Part shown: positions 9,057 to 17,688 of the stretch, in pieces
Layout of the letters: the number at the start of each line of letters is the position of its first letter
How positions within the stretch are numbered: the first letter of the stretch is position 1
NCBI GenBank assembly: GCA_041736255.1
Contig: JBGSTZ010000156.1
Location: 124,001 to 188,000 of the forward strand
Length of the DNA: 64,000 nucleotides
Origin: AVCC01 sp041736255
Lineage (GTDB): Bacteria > Pseudomonadota > Gammaproteobacteria > Burkholderiales > Burkholderiaceae_D
Reading direction: 5' to 3'
The notes under the pieces: generated by a model
What the model saw: the letters and a program-made list of their open reading frames with translations, nothing else
Told to the model about the DNA's origin: nothing
The model's database searches: none
Translations under genes and position numbers: made by a program

Positions 9057-11399
9057 ATGCTGCCATCCATCGAACAACGCCTCGCCCTTGAACTCGCCGC
9101 CAAGCCGGCCCAAGTTGCTGCCGCCATCGCGCTGCTGGACGAGGGCGCGACCGTGCCTTTCATTGCCCGTTACCGGAAGGAAGCCACCGGCGGTCTGGAC
9201 GATATCCAGCTGCGCTTGCTGGAAGAGCGCCTGCGCTACCTGCGCGAATTGGAAGCGCGGCGCGCAGCGATCATCGCCTCAATCGAAGAGCAAAACAAGA
9301 TGACGCCGGCTCTGCTGGACGCCATCAATCACGCCGAAGACAAAACCCGGCTGGAAGACTTGTACCTGCCGTACAAGCAAAAACGCCGCACCAAGGCCCA
9401 GATCGCGCTGGAAGCCGGCTTGCTGCCTTTGGCCGAAGCGCTGCTGGCCGATCCCAGCCTGAATCCGGAAGATGAAGCGGCCAACTATCTGAAGCCGGCT
9501 TTCTCCACCACCAACGGCGACAATCCCGGCGTTGCTGACACCAAAGCAGCCTTGGACGGCGCGCGCCAAATCCTGATGGAACGCTTCGCCGAAGATGCAA
9601 CGCTGCTGCAAGGCTTGCGCGAATATCTACTGGAACACGGCGTAGTCGAATCGAAAGTAGTCGAAGGCAAGCAAGACGCCGGTGAAAAATTCGCCGATTA
9701 TTTCGACTATTCCGAAACCATCGGCACCATTCCCTCGCACCGCGCACTGGCGATCTTTCGCGGCCGGCGCGAAGAAATGCTCAACGTCACGCTGCGTCTG
9801 GACACCGAAGCAGAAAAACCGAAGTGGGACGCGCCACTGAACCCGTGCGAAGGACGCATCGCCGCCCGTTTCGCGATCAAAAATCAAAGCCGTCCAGCCG
9901 ACAAATGGCTGGCCGACACGGTGCGCTGGACCTGGCGCGTGAAAAGCTTCATGCATCTGGAAACCGAATTGATGAGCGCGCTGCGTGAACGGGCCGAAGT
10001 CGAAGCAATTAATGTGTTTGCGCGCAATCTGAAAGCCTTGCTACTGGCCGCGCCGGCCGGTCCGCGTGCCACGATGGGACTCGATCCCGGGCTGCGCACC
10101 GGGGTCAAGGTGGCGGTGGTTGACGCCACCGGCAAAGTGATGGACACCGCGGTGATTTATCCGCATCAGCCGAAGAACGACTGGGACGGCTCGCTGCTTG
10201 CATTATCCAAATTGGCAGAAAAATACCAGGTATCGCTGATCTCAATCGGCAACGGCACCGCCTCGCGTGAAACCGACAAGCTGGCGCAAGACTTGATCAA
10301 ACTGCGCCCGGAACTCAAATTGACCAAGATCGTGGTGTCCGAAGCCGGCGCATCGGTGTATTCGGCGTCCGAATTCGCATCCAAAGAATTGCCGGACATG
10401 GATGTCACGCTGCGCGGCGCAGTCTCGATTGCGCGCCGGTTGCAAGACCCGCTGGCCGAATTGGTGAAAATCGATCCGAAATCCATCGGTGTCGGCCAAT
10501 ATCAGCACGATGTCGGCCAAACCCAGTTGGCGCGTTCGCTCGACGCGGTGGTCGAGGATTGCGTGAATGCGGTCGGCGTCGATGTGAATACTGCTTCCGC
10601 GCCGCTGCTGGCGCGGGTCTCCGGCTTGTCCGCCAGCGTGGCGCAAAGCATCGTCACCTATCGCGACCTGAAAGGCGCATTCGGCTCACGCGCTGCGCTG
10701 CACGCAGTGCCGCGGCTGGGCGACAAGACCTTCGAGCAGGCGGCAGGATTCTTGCGCGTGATGGGCAGCGACAATCTGCTCGACGCCTCGGCGGTCCATC
10801 CGGAATCGTATCCGCTGGTCGAAAGAATTCTTTCCGACATTCAAAAAGACGTTAAAGCATTGATTGGCGATGAACGGCTGCTGAAGTCGCTGAATCCGGC
10901 CAAATACGCCGACGACAAGTTCGGCGTACCGACCATCACCGACATCTTGCGCGAACTGGAAAAACCCGGCCGCGATCCGCGCCCGGAATTCACCACCGCC
11001 ACCTTCAAGGAAGGCGTCGAGGAAATCAAGGACTTGCGCCCCGACATGATCCTCGAAGGCGTGGTCACCAACGTCGCCGCATTCGGCGCGTTTGTCGATA
11101 TCGGCGTGCATCAGGATGGCTTGGTGCACATCTCCGCACTATCGAACAGCTTTGTCAAAGATCCGCACACCGTCGTCAAAGCCGGCCAGGTAGTGAGAGT
11201 GAAAGTGCTGGAAATCGATGCCAAGCGCAAACGCATCGCACTCACCATGCGCCTGACCGACAGTGCGCCGCAACCCGGCGCAATGCCAGAACAGCGCGCC
11301 AACCGGGTTGATGCCAAACGCTTGGCGCAACAGCAACAACCGCGTCAGGCCACACCTGCCGGCAACGCGATGGCGGCGGCTTTCGCCAAGCTGAAGTAA
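9057..11399 (+). CDS. tex: Tex-family transcription accessory / S1 RNA-binding protein
   Basis: A 780-residue cytoplasmic nucleic-acid-binding protein of the Tex/Spt6-like family. Domains in order are an N-terminal helical region (GATVPFIARYRKEATGGLDD is a family hallmark), a YqgF/RNaseH-like domain near residues 330-460 (GLDPGLRTGVKVAV), a helix-hairpin-helix segment (GVDVNTASAPLL) and a C-terminal S1 domain (GVVTNVAAFGAFVDIGVHQD). A TTG two codons upstream (9051) is in frame, but the ATG at 9057 is the more ordinary start; no strong ribosome-binding site precedes either. The family is generally linked to transcription and RNA processing, and the exact role is not established here. Confidence 0.95.
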   Translation: MLPSIEQRLALELAAKPAQVAAAIALLDEGATVPFIARYRKEATGGLDDIQLRLLEERLRYLRELEARRAAIIASIEEQNKMTPALLDAINHAEDKTRLEDLYLPYKQKRRTKAQIALEAGLLPLAEALLADPSLNPEDEAANYLKPAFSTTNGDNPGVADTKAALDGARQILMERFAEDATLLQGLREYLLEHGVVESKVVEGKQDAGEKFADYFDYSETIGTIPSHRALAIFRGRREEMLNVTLRLDTEAEKPKWDAPLNPCEGRIAARFAIKNQSRPADKWLADTVRWTWRVKSFMHLETELMSALRERAEVEAINVFARNLKALLLAAPAGPRATMGLDPGLRTGVKVAVVDATGKVMDTAVIYPHQPKNDWDGSLLALSKLAEKYQVSLISIGNGTASRETDKLAQDLIKLRPELKLTKIVVSEAGASVYSASEFASKELPDMDVTLRGAVSIARRLQDPLAELVKIDPKSIGVGQYQHDVGQTQLARSLDAVVEDCVNAVGVDVNTASAPLLARVSGLSASVAQSIVTYRDLKGAFGSRAALHAVPRLGDKTFEQAAGFLRVMGSDNLLDASAVHPESYPLVERILSDIQKDVKALIGDERLLKSLNPAKYADDKFGVPTITDILRELEKPGRDPRPEFTTATFKEGVEEIKDLRPDMILEGVVTNVAAFGAFVDIGVHQDGLVHISALSNSFVKDPHTVVKAGQVVRVKVLEIDAKRKRIALTMRLTDSAPQPGAMPEQRANRVDAKRLAQQQQPRQATPAGNAMAAAFAKLK

Positions 11400-11587
11400 C
11401 AAACTCCATTGGCGTTAAAAGTAAACCGCCCTCCTCCATGGTTGACATTGCTCTGCGCAAGCCCATCAAAGCAAATGACTTTAGATGCGCTTCGCCAGAG
11501 CCAAAAGCCGGTTTGTGCTCAATAAGGTCGCTTATGCTGCTAAGATTGCCACGGAGAATTTTTGTTCATAAAAATTAACAAACGCAG

Positions 11588-12637
11588 ATGGGACGCACGA
11601 TGGTAACAAGCAATAAAAAGAGGGTGAGCGTAACCGGCAAAGCACTTGCCGTGGATACTTTTATCGAGACATTGGAAACGCGGGAGATTCCCGCACTCGG
11701 AACGCTGCCAGTGCAACCAACCGACCCGGAGCAGGCTCGGCAAGCTGACCTGGAGTCGATCCGACTGCTGAAGCAAGCGGCCCGCGCTGAAATCAGCCGT
11801 CCGCAAAAAAAGCGCGGCGTCGCCACCGACAGCGTGCTCAACGAAGGCTGGGAAAACGGGGTGTATCCGTATAAATATCGACTTTCGGCGAAGTCTTATG
11901 AAGCGCAAAAGCGCGGACTTCAGGTCGAATTACTAAAATTGCAAGCGTGGGTCAAGGAAACCGGGCAGCGCGTCGTGATCCTATTCGAAGGACGCGATGC
12001 GGCCGGCAAAGGCGGCGCCATCAAGCGCTTCATGGAACATTTGAATCCGCGCAGCGCACGCGTGGTGGCGCTGGAAAAACCGACCGATTTCGAGCGCGGG
12101 CAATGGTATTACCAACGCTATAACCAGCACCTGCCGACCGCTGGCGAAATCGTGCTGTTCGACCGTTCCTGGTATAACCGCGCCGGGGTCGAACGGGTGA
12201 TGGGATTTTGCAACGATAACGAATACCTGGAATTCATGCGGCAAACGCCCGAATTCGAGCGCATGCTAGTGCGTTCCGGAATCCACCTGTTCAAGTTCTG
12301 GTTCTCGGTCACCCGCAAGGAGCAGAAATTGCGCTTCGAGCAGCGCAAGACCGATCCGCTCAAGCAATGGAAACTGAGCCCGATCGACCTGGCTTCGCTC
12401 AACAAGTGGGACGACTACACTAAAGCCAAGGAAGCGATGTTTTTCTATACCGACACCGCCGACGCGCCCTGGACCGTGATCAAATCGAACTGCAAAAAAC
12501 GGGCGCGCCTGAATGCGATGTGCTATGTGCTGCAAAACCTGCCCTATACCGATAAAAACAAGGTTGTGGTCGGCAAGCACGATCCGCTTTTGGTTGGCTC
12601 GGCGCAGGCCAATTTTGAAAGTAGCGAACAGAAATAA
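11588..12637 (+). CDS. ppk2: Polyphosphate kinase 2 family protein
   Basis: PPK2 enzymes move phosphate between polyphosphate and nucleotides, usually making NTP from NDP. Signatures are the Walker A loop GRDAAGKGG (residues 135-143) and the lid/Walker B region FDRSWYNRAG (191-200), followed by the conserved WKLSPID and KWDDYTKAK segments. At 349 residues with one PPK2 domain it fits the class I short form. The first roughly 85 residues are a poorly conserved N-terminal extension. It stands alone, 188 bases after tex, with no exopolyphosphatase or PPK1 beside it, so its pathway partner is elsewhere in the genome. Confidence 0.93.
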   Translation: MGRTMVTSNKKRVSVTGKALAVDTFIETLETREIPALGTLPVQPTDPEQARQADLESIRLLKQAARAEISRPQKKRGVATDSVLNEGWENGVYPYKYRLSAKSYEAQKRGLQVELLKLQAWVKETGQRVVILFEGRDAAGKGGAIKRFMEHLNPRSARVVALEKPTDFERGQWYYQRYNQHLPTAGEIVLFDRSWYNRAGVERVMGFCNDNEYLEFMRQTPEFERMLVRSGIHLFKFWFSVTRKEQKLRFEQRKTDPLKQWKLSPIDLASLNKWDDYTKAKEAMFFYTDTADAPWTVIKSNCKKRARLNAMCYVLQNLPYTDKNKVVVGKHDPLLVGSAQANFESSEQK

Positions 12638-12728
12638 GTGTAGGCGCACTGGCATTTTGACTCAGGGCCCCACGCTAACGATGCGTTGTTATACTTGATG
12701 CTTTTCCAGTCACGTATAAGGTGTCGTC

Positions 12729-13151
12729 ATGAAACTCAAGATAGCTAAATCCCTGCTGACGAGCGCATTGCTCGCTGTTACTGTTGTCGCCGCCAGTGCT
12801 TCACTGGCAGTGGCAGGTACGTTGCCAACAACCGTCGATGTCAAACAGGGCGCTGCGCTGCAAAGCAGCGGCGCGCTGTTGATCGACGTGCGCGAAGCAG
12901 CTGAATACGCCGCAGGGCATGCACCCGGCAGCACCCTGATTCCGCTGGGCCAGTTGCAACAGCGGTTACCCGAAATCGCCGGCCACAAGAATCAGCCGGT
13001 TGCGGTGATTTGCCGCTCTGGCAGCCGTTCGGCAAAGGCGGTCAAGATACTCGAACAGGCCGGTTTCAGCGCTGTAGTCAATGTCGAGGGTGGCATGAAC
13101 GCCTGGCAAAAGGCAGGCTTGCCTGTTGTCACGGGCGCTGCTTCACGCTAA
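12729..13151 (+). CDS. Exported rhodanese-like domain protein
   Basis: A 140-residue protein with an N-terminal signal peptide (Lys-rich start, hydrophobic core, likely cleavage after the Ala-Val-Ala near residue 29) and a single rhodanese domain. The active-site loop CRSGSRS starts at Cys95, and the upstream LIDVRE signature is present. Single-domain periplasmic rhodaneses are proposed sulfur carriers or transferases; the partner is unknown. The gene stands between ppk2 and grxD with its own gap on both sides. Copy B of the dispersed repeat begins 29 bases after its stop codon. Confidence 0.9.
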   Translation: MKLKIAKSLLTSALLAVTVVAASASLAVAGTLPTTVDVKQGAALQSSGALLIDVREAAEYAAGHAPGSTLIPLGQLQQRLPEIAGHKNQPVAVICRSGSRSAKAVKILEQAGFSAVVNVEGGMNAWQKAGLPVVTGAASR

Positions 13152-13180
13152 ATTCGGCTTGGCATAATAATCAAATAATT

Positions 13181-13260
13181 GGGAGTATATGGTTTATTAA
13201 GGCGTTTTCCGCAATCTTTTCTTGGCTATCAATAAAATACAGCACAATGTATTTTAATTA
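13181..13260 (+). repeat. AT-rich dispersed repeat, copy B
   Basis: Starts GGGAGTATAT and carries the CCGCA block, the AATAAAATACA block and a GTATTTTAATT end, in the order seen in the other copies, but its middle is the most diverged of the six. It fills most of the 246-base gap between the rhodanese and grxD genes. Assignment to the family is less certain than for copies A, C, E and F. Confidence 0.5.
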
Positions 13261-13397
13261 AATTGAAAACTCCACATCACAATCCCGCTGATGCGCGCCG
13301 CCGGCAGGAAAGCGGATAGCCCGAAATTTGAATAAGCTCAGCACCGAACGGCCGTTTTTCTTATAATGGGCCTTTGAAAAATTTACGAAAGCAAGCT

Positions 13398-13709
13398 ATG
13401 AACGACGTGCAAGTTTGGATCAAAGAAACAGTTACTACAAATCCGGTCGTATTATTTATGAAAGGTACCGCCCAATTCCCGCAGTGCGGATTTTCCGGCA
13501 AAGCCATCCAGATTCTGAAAGCCAATGGCGTTGAAAACATCGTCACCGTCAATGTGCTTGACGATGCAGACGTACGCCAGGGCATCAAGGAATTCTCCAA
13601 CTGGCCGACCATCCCGCAACTGTATGTCAAGGGCGAATTCATCGGCGGCTCCGACATCATGAATGAAATGCACGATTCGGGCGAACTGAAAACCCTGCTG
13701 AGCGCGTAA
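13398..13709 (+). CDS. grxD: Monothiol glutaredoxin, Grx4 family
   Basis: A 103-residue CGFS glutaredoxin (Cys30 in QFPQCGFSGKA) of the class that binds glutathione-ligated 2Fe-2S clusters and works with BolA proteins in iron-sulfur trafficking. The C-terminal WPTIPQLYVKGEFIGG segment, used for glutathione binding, is intact. The ATG at 13398 gives the standard N-terminus; an in-frame TTG at 13374 would add eight atypical residues. ubiX follows 23 bases later. In relatives grxD normally follows prmC directly, but here about 10.7 kb separates them. A BolA-family partner (ibaG) is encoded at 41139-41381. Confidence 0.95.
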   Translation: MNDVQVWIKETVTTNPVVLFMKGTAQFPQCGFSGKAIQILKANGVENIVTVNVLDDADVRQGIKEFSNWPTIPQLYVKGEFIGGSDIMNEMHDSGELKTLLSA

Positions 13710-13732
13710 GTTCAGTCACCGATCACTTTCCA

Positions 13733-14335
13733 GTGACGTCCCAAAAGCGCCTGATCATTGCCATCACCGGCGCCACCGGCGCCGTGTATGGTGTGCGCCT
13801 GCTGGAAGTGCTGCGCGCAGTACCCGAAATACAAACGCACCTAATGCTGTCGGAAGCCGGCGTCCTGAATCTACACCAGGAACTCGACATGAGCCGCAAA
13901 CAGGTCGGTTTGCTGGCCGATGTGGTGCACAACGTGCGCGATATCGGCGCTTCGATTGCCAGTGGCTCGTTCCAGTCGGAAGGCATGATCGTTGCGCCCT
14001 GCTCAATGAAAACATTGGCTTCCGTAGCGCACGGCCTGTCCGACAACCTGATCACCCGCGCTGCCGATGTGGTTCTGAAAGAACGCCGCCGGCTGGTGCT
14101 GATGGTGCGTGAAACACCGTTCAATTTGGCCCATTTGCGCAACATGACCGCCGTCACCGAGATGGGCGGCATCATCTTCCCGCCGCTGCCGGGCTTTTAC
14201 CAGCATCCAAAATCGATTGCCGAAATGGTCGACCATACGGTCGGGCGCGTGCTTGACCTGTTCGCGATCCCGCATGCGCTGACGCCGCGCTGGAACGGGC
14301 TCAAGGCCAGCAACGAATCTGCTAATTCATATTGA
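13733..14335 (+). CDS. ubiX: Flavin prenyltransferase UbiX
   Basis: Makes prenylated FMN, the cofactor of the UbiD decarboxylase of ubiquinone synthesis. The 200-residue protein shows the flavoprotein motif ITGATGAVYGVRLLE at the N-terminus, the CSMKTLA loop that includes conserved Ser and Lys, and the C-terminal LVLMVRETP and PPLPGFY segments typical of UbiX. The start is a GTG, since no ATG precedes the conserved IIAITGATG strand in this frame. It is co-directional with grxD and probably co-transcribed with it. Confidence 0.94.
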   Translation: MTSQKRLIIAITGATGAVYGVRLLEVLRAVPEIQTHLMLSEAGVLNLHQELDMSRKQVGLLADVVHNVRDIGASIASGSFQSEGMIVAPCSMKTLASVAHGLSDNLITRAADVVLKERRRLVLMVRETPFNLAHLRNMTAVTEMGGIIFPPLPGFYQHPKSIAEMVDHTVGRVLDLFAIPHALTPRWNGLKASNESANSY

Positions 14336-14340
14336 AATTG

Positions 14341-14415
14341 TAGGTTGGTGCGGAGCTTGCAAAGCCTAGCATTGTGCGCAGAATGTTGGGCTTCGCTACG
14401 CTCTGCACCAATCAA
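14341..14415. repeat. REP-like imperfect palindrome
   Basis: A 75-base dyad sits between the convergent ubiX and DUF445 genes. The outer arms TTGGTGCGGAGC and GCTCTGCACCAA pair with one mismatch, and the inner arms AAGCCTAGCATT and AATGTTGGGCTT pair with two. Sequences of the form TTGGGCTTCGCTACGCTC flanked by GCACCAA are, from memory, a common REP-type element in several proteobacteria. It may also act as a bidirectional transcription barrier between the two genes. Confidence 0.6.
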
Positions 14416-14447
14416 CGATATTTCGGCGCAGACAACTTATTCGCAAA

Positions 14448-15755
14448 TCAGCCCACCCATTGGCTGAAAACGTGGATCAGCAGTCCGACAATGCCGCCTA
14501 CCAGAGTGCCGTTCAGTCGGATGAATTGCAGGTCGCGGCCGATATTCAGTTCCAGCTTATCGACGATTTCATCGTCTTTCCATTCGCGCATTTTGGCTGT
14601 GATGAAAGCGCCGATACGCGGCCGGTATTGCTCAATCAGTGGCGGTGCCGCCTTGATGATCTGTACATTGATCCATTGTTGCATCGCGCGGTCATCACGC
14701 AATGCCTGTGCCAGCCGTTGTGTAACGGTCGCCACTTTGGTGCGCACGCTGGAATCAGGACTGTGCAAATCGTGCTGCAGCCATTGCCGGAAATCTTGCC
14801 ATAGTCCATGTAAATAGTCCGACAGCCGTGCATCTGCCGCCAACTGTTGCTGGAATTGCTCAATACGGAAACGATAGTCCGGATCACTTTTTAATTTGAC
14901 AATCAGATTGGCCACCATGCGGCTGAAATCCATCCTGAGCGGATGCTGCGGGTCGGCGTTGATTTCGTGCAGCAGTTGCAAAATTCCGGCCACGATTTTT
15001 TCGGCGGCGAGCCTGCCCCCGGCTATTTTCAGGCGTGCGAAATACAGCGGCAGCTCTTTCGCCAGCATCTGCTCGATGCGTTCCATCACATCCGGTTTGG
15101 CAAGTGTCGCTTCGACGCCTTCCAACAACTGATCGAGCAGTGCCTGATGTCGGTCATCCAGGGTCAGCATATCGAGCACGCTGCCGGCCAGTTGCGCCAG
15201 ATCGAAGCGTGCGATGTGCGCGGTCACGGTGCGGTGCAGATAATTCCTGACTTCATCCTCATCCAGCGCGTTGAGCGCATACGAAAAGCCGCGAACTGCC
15301 AGCTCGCCGAAACGTCCGGCATTCGCTTCTTGCGCAAACCAGGCGGCAATTCTGGCCGCCGGATCGAACTCGCGAATCACATGCAGCACGCGTTCAGTGG
15401 CGAAGAATTCGCCCTGCACGAACGCGCCCAGATTGGCGGCAATGCGTTCCTTGTTGGCTGGGATGATCGCGGTATGCGGAATGAAGCGCAGCCCGAGCGG
15501 ATGGCGAAACAATGCCACCACCGCGAACCAGTCGGCTAGCGCGCCAACCATCGCCGCTTCGGCAAACGCCGCGATGTACGGCAACCATGCCAGCGACGGA
15601 TAGTGCGCCTTGAAATAGGTGGACAGACCAAACACCAGCGCTGCCGCCAGCAGCAAGGCGTTGGCCAGCCACTGCATACGCCGTAGCCGGCGGCGCTTGT
15701 CGACGTCGTTCTCCACCGTGGCGGCTTGCTGCGCTTGTTCGCCAGATGCCATCAT
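14448..15755 (-). CDS. DUF445 family membrane protein (YjiN-like)
   Basis: A 435-residue protein with an N-terminal cytoplasmic Arg-rich patch (KRRRLRRMQW), a hydrophobic pair near residues 30-75, the hallmark AMVGALADWFAVVALFRHPLG and IPANKERIAANLG segments, a long soluble helical middle and a C-terminal membrane segment (TLVGGIVGLLIH). This matches the DUF445/YjiN family, whose biochemical role I do not know. It is transcribed towards ubiX with the palindromic element between them. Its start is followed upstream by dispersed repeat copy C. Confidence 0.85.
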   Translation of the reverse strand: MMASGEQAQQAATVENDVDKRRRLRRMQWLANALLLAAALVFGLSTYFKAHYPSLAWLPYIAAFAEAAMVGALADWFAVVALFRHPLGLRFIPHTAIIPANKERIAANLGAFVQGEFFATERVLHVIREFDPAARIAAWFAQEANAGRFGELAVRGFSYALNALDEDEVRNYLHRTVTAHIARFDLAQLAGSVLDMLTLDDRHQALLDQLLEGVEATLAKPDVMERIEQMLAKELPLYFARLKIAGGRLAAEKIVAGILQLLHEINADPQHPLRMDFSRMVANLIVKLKSDPDYRFRIEQFQQQLAADARLSDYLHGLWQDFRQWLQHDLHSPDSSVRTKVATVTQRLAQALRDDRAMQQWINVQIIKAAPPLIEQYRPRIGAFITAKMREWKDDEIVDKLELNIGRDLQFIRLNGTLVGGIVGLLIHVFSQWVG

Positions 15756-15789
15756 CCCTCCTCAGATTTTCCTTGTTATAAATTATACT

Positions 15790-15866
15790 GGGGTATAGTA
15801 AAAAATCATGCAATTACCCATGTATTTATTGCTTTATTATAAATACATTGCTTAGTATAATAAAAA
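15790..15866 (+). repeat. AT-rich dispersed repeat, copy C
   Basis: Starts GGGGTATAG, continues TAAAAAAT, ACCCATGTA, TTATTGCTTTAT and AAATACATTGC, and ends AGTATAATAAA. The 8-base terminal inverted repeat ATTATACT (15783-15790) and AGTATAAT (15854-15861) brackets it. It lies between the divergent DUF445 and opgG genes. The remainder of that 338-base gap holds an isolated TTGACA at 16026 but no convincing -10 at normal spacing, and I see nothing else in it. Confidence 0.7.
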
Positions 15867-16093
15867 AGATGTTTGCCGGATGTCATTCAACTGCAGGATA
15901 AATTCTGCGAAGGAGTTTCTTCATCGCAACCATCCACGATGATTATTTCGTTGGGAACGAAAAGCGAATGTTGCCATCTAATTCACTTATATGCGCAATT
16001 ATCAGGTATGTTACAAGGTGATTTATTGACAACCAAGATTACATAATACGTATCAAATATTAAGTATTAACCCAGTATTAACACGGGATTCCC

Positions 16094-17653
16094 ATGCAAA
16101 TAAAAAAAATGAACTGCGTGGCGACGCAGCCTGCCCCGGCGGCGCTGTGGCGCGTTATAGCTGCAATCTTGGCTTTGTGTTTAGCGCAAGCAGGTGCAAA
16201 TGCTTTTGCGTTCGGCTTTACCGATGTCGCGCAACAGGCCAAGAAATTGGCCCAAGACACTTATAAAAAACCCAGCAACAATTTACCTAAGGCAATCGAA
16301 AACCTCAGTTACGATCAATATCGGGACATCCGATTCGATACCGACAAATCGCTGTGGCACAGCGCCAAACTACCGTTCGAGGTCGCGTTTTTTCATCAAG
16401 GACTGTTTTACGATCATCCGGTAAAAATCCATGAAGTCGCGGGGGAAAAAGTACGCACAATCAAGTTCGATCCTAATGCATTCAACTACGGCAAAAACAA
16501 GATTGATCCGAAACAGTTGGGGCAACTCGGCTTCGCCGGTTTTCGTGTGCATTACCCTATAAACACAAAGAAATACAAGGACGAGGTGATGGTATTTCTT
16601 GGCGCCAGTTATTTTCGTGCGCTCGGAAAAGGACAGATGTACGGCATTTCGGCGCGTGGATTAGCACTCGATACTGCGCTTAATTCTGGCGAGGAGTTTC
16701 CACAGTTCACCGAATTTTGGCTGGAACGGCCCAAGGCAAACGACAAGAATTTAACGATTTACGCATTGCTTAATTCGCGCCGCGCCACCGGCGCTTACCG
16801 TTTCGTGCTCAAACCGGGCGCGGAAACCGCGGTCGAGGTCAAGGCGCAATTGTATCTGCGTGAAAACGTTACAACCCTCGGCATCGCACCGCTAACCAGC
16901 ATGTATTTTTTCGGTGAAAATCAACGTTCGGAAATCGAGGACCACCGGCCCGAAGTGCATGATTCCGACGGCCTGTCGGTGCAATCCGGCACCGGCGAAT
17001 GGATCTGGCGTCCGCTCATCAATCCGAAGCGGCTACTGGTCACCTCGTTTGCGCTGGACAACCCGCAGGGCTTTGGCATGATGCAACGCGACCGCGCATT
17101 TTCCTCCTACCAGGATCTGGAAGCGCGCTACGAAAAGCGGCCGAGCGTGTGGATCGAGCCGAAGGGAAAATGGGGCAGAGGCCGAATAGAACTGGTGCAG
17201 ATTCCAACGCCGGATGAAACCAACGACAACGCGGTCGCATTCTGGGTACCGGGCCTGATGCCGAAACCCGGCCAGCCATTTGACATCGAATACCGGATGC
17301 TGTGGCAAAAAGAATCCGAAACACAGCCGCCGCTATCGTGGGTGACGCAAACCCGGCGTGGCCACGGCTATACGCGCAAGGTGGATGACAGCATCGCGCT
17401 GATCGTGGATTTCGAAGGCCCCGCATTAAAAAGGCTTCCTGCCGATGCGAAGCTAGAAGGTATCGTCACCGTGGATGCCAATGGCAAGCTGATGGAAACC
17501 AATACTTACCACAACGGCGTCACCGGCGGCTGGCGCATGGCGGTGCGGCTGCGCCGCGACGACGAGACCAAGCCGGTCGAACTGCGCGGTCATTTGCGCA
17601 GCAGCGACGAAACCCTGTCCGAAACCTGGAGCTACATATTACCGCCCAACTAA
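16094..17653 (+). CDS. opgG: Periplasmic glucan biosynthesis protein G
   Basis: OpgG (MdoG) is a periplasmic protein needed to make osmoregulated periplasmic glucans, acting on the glucan chain exported by OpgH. The 519-residue protein has a signal peptide (basic start, hydrophobic ILALCLAQAGANAFA) and the family's conserved N-terminal blocks LSYDQYRDIRF and SLWHSAKLPFEVAFFHQG, then LGASYFRALGKGQMYG, SMYFFGENQ and DSDGL, with the C-terminal Ig-like domain at the end. opgH follows 35 bases downstream in the usual opgGH order. No regulator is encoded beside it. Confidence 0.96.
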   Translation: MQIKKMNCVATQPAPAALWRVIAAILALCLAQAGANAFAFGFTDVAQQAKKLAQDTYKKPSNNLPKAIENLSYDQYRDIRFDTDKSLWHSAKLPFEVAFFHQGLFYDHPVKIHEVAGEKVRTIKFDPNAFNYGKNKIDPKQLGQLGFAGFRVHYPINTKKYKDEVMVFLGASYFRALGKGQMYGISARGLALDTALNSGEEFPQFTEFWLERPKANDKNLTIYALLNSRRATGAYRFVLKPGAETAVEVKAQLYLRENVTTLGIAPLTSMYFFGENQRSEIEDHRPEVHDSDGLSVQSGTGEWIWRPLINPKRLLVTSFALDNPQGFGMMQRDRAFSSYQDLEARYEKRPSVWIEPKGKWGRGRIELVQIPTPDETNDNAVAFWVPGLMPKPGQPFDIEYRMLWQKESETQPPLSWVTQTRRGHGYTRKVDDSIALIVDFEGPALKRLPADAKLEGIVTVDANGKLMETNTYHNGVTGGWRMAVRLRRDDETKPVELRGHLRSSDETLSETWSYILPPN

Positions 17654-17688
17654 ACCAAGATGCCACCGAGGCCGATTACCTGGCGCCA

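Noticed and set aside
11442..11470. TTGACA upstream of ppk2 as a promoter
   Set aside because: No acceptable -10 box occurs at 16-18 bases; the best match at that spacing is poor.
16026..16056. TTGACA upstream of opgG as a promoter
   Set aside because: The nearest TATAAT-like hexamers are at 12 or 19 bases, outside normal spacing, so it was left unannotated.
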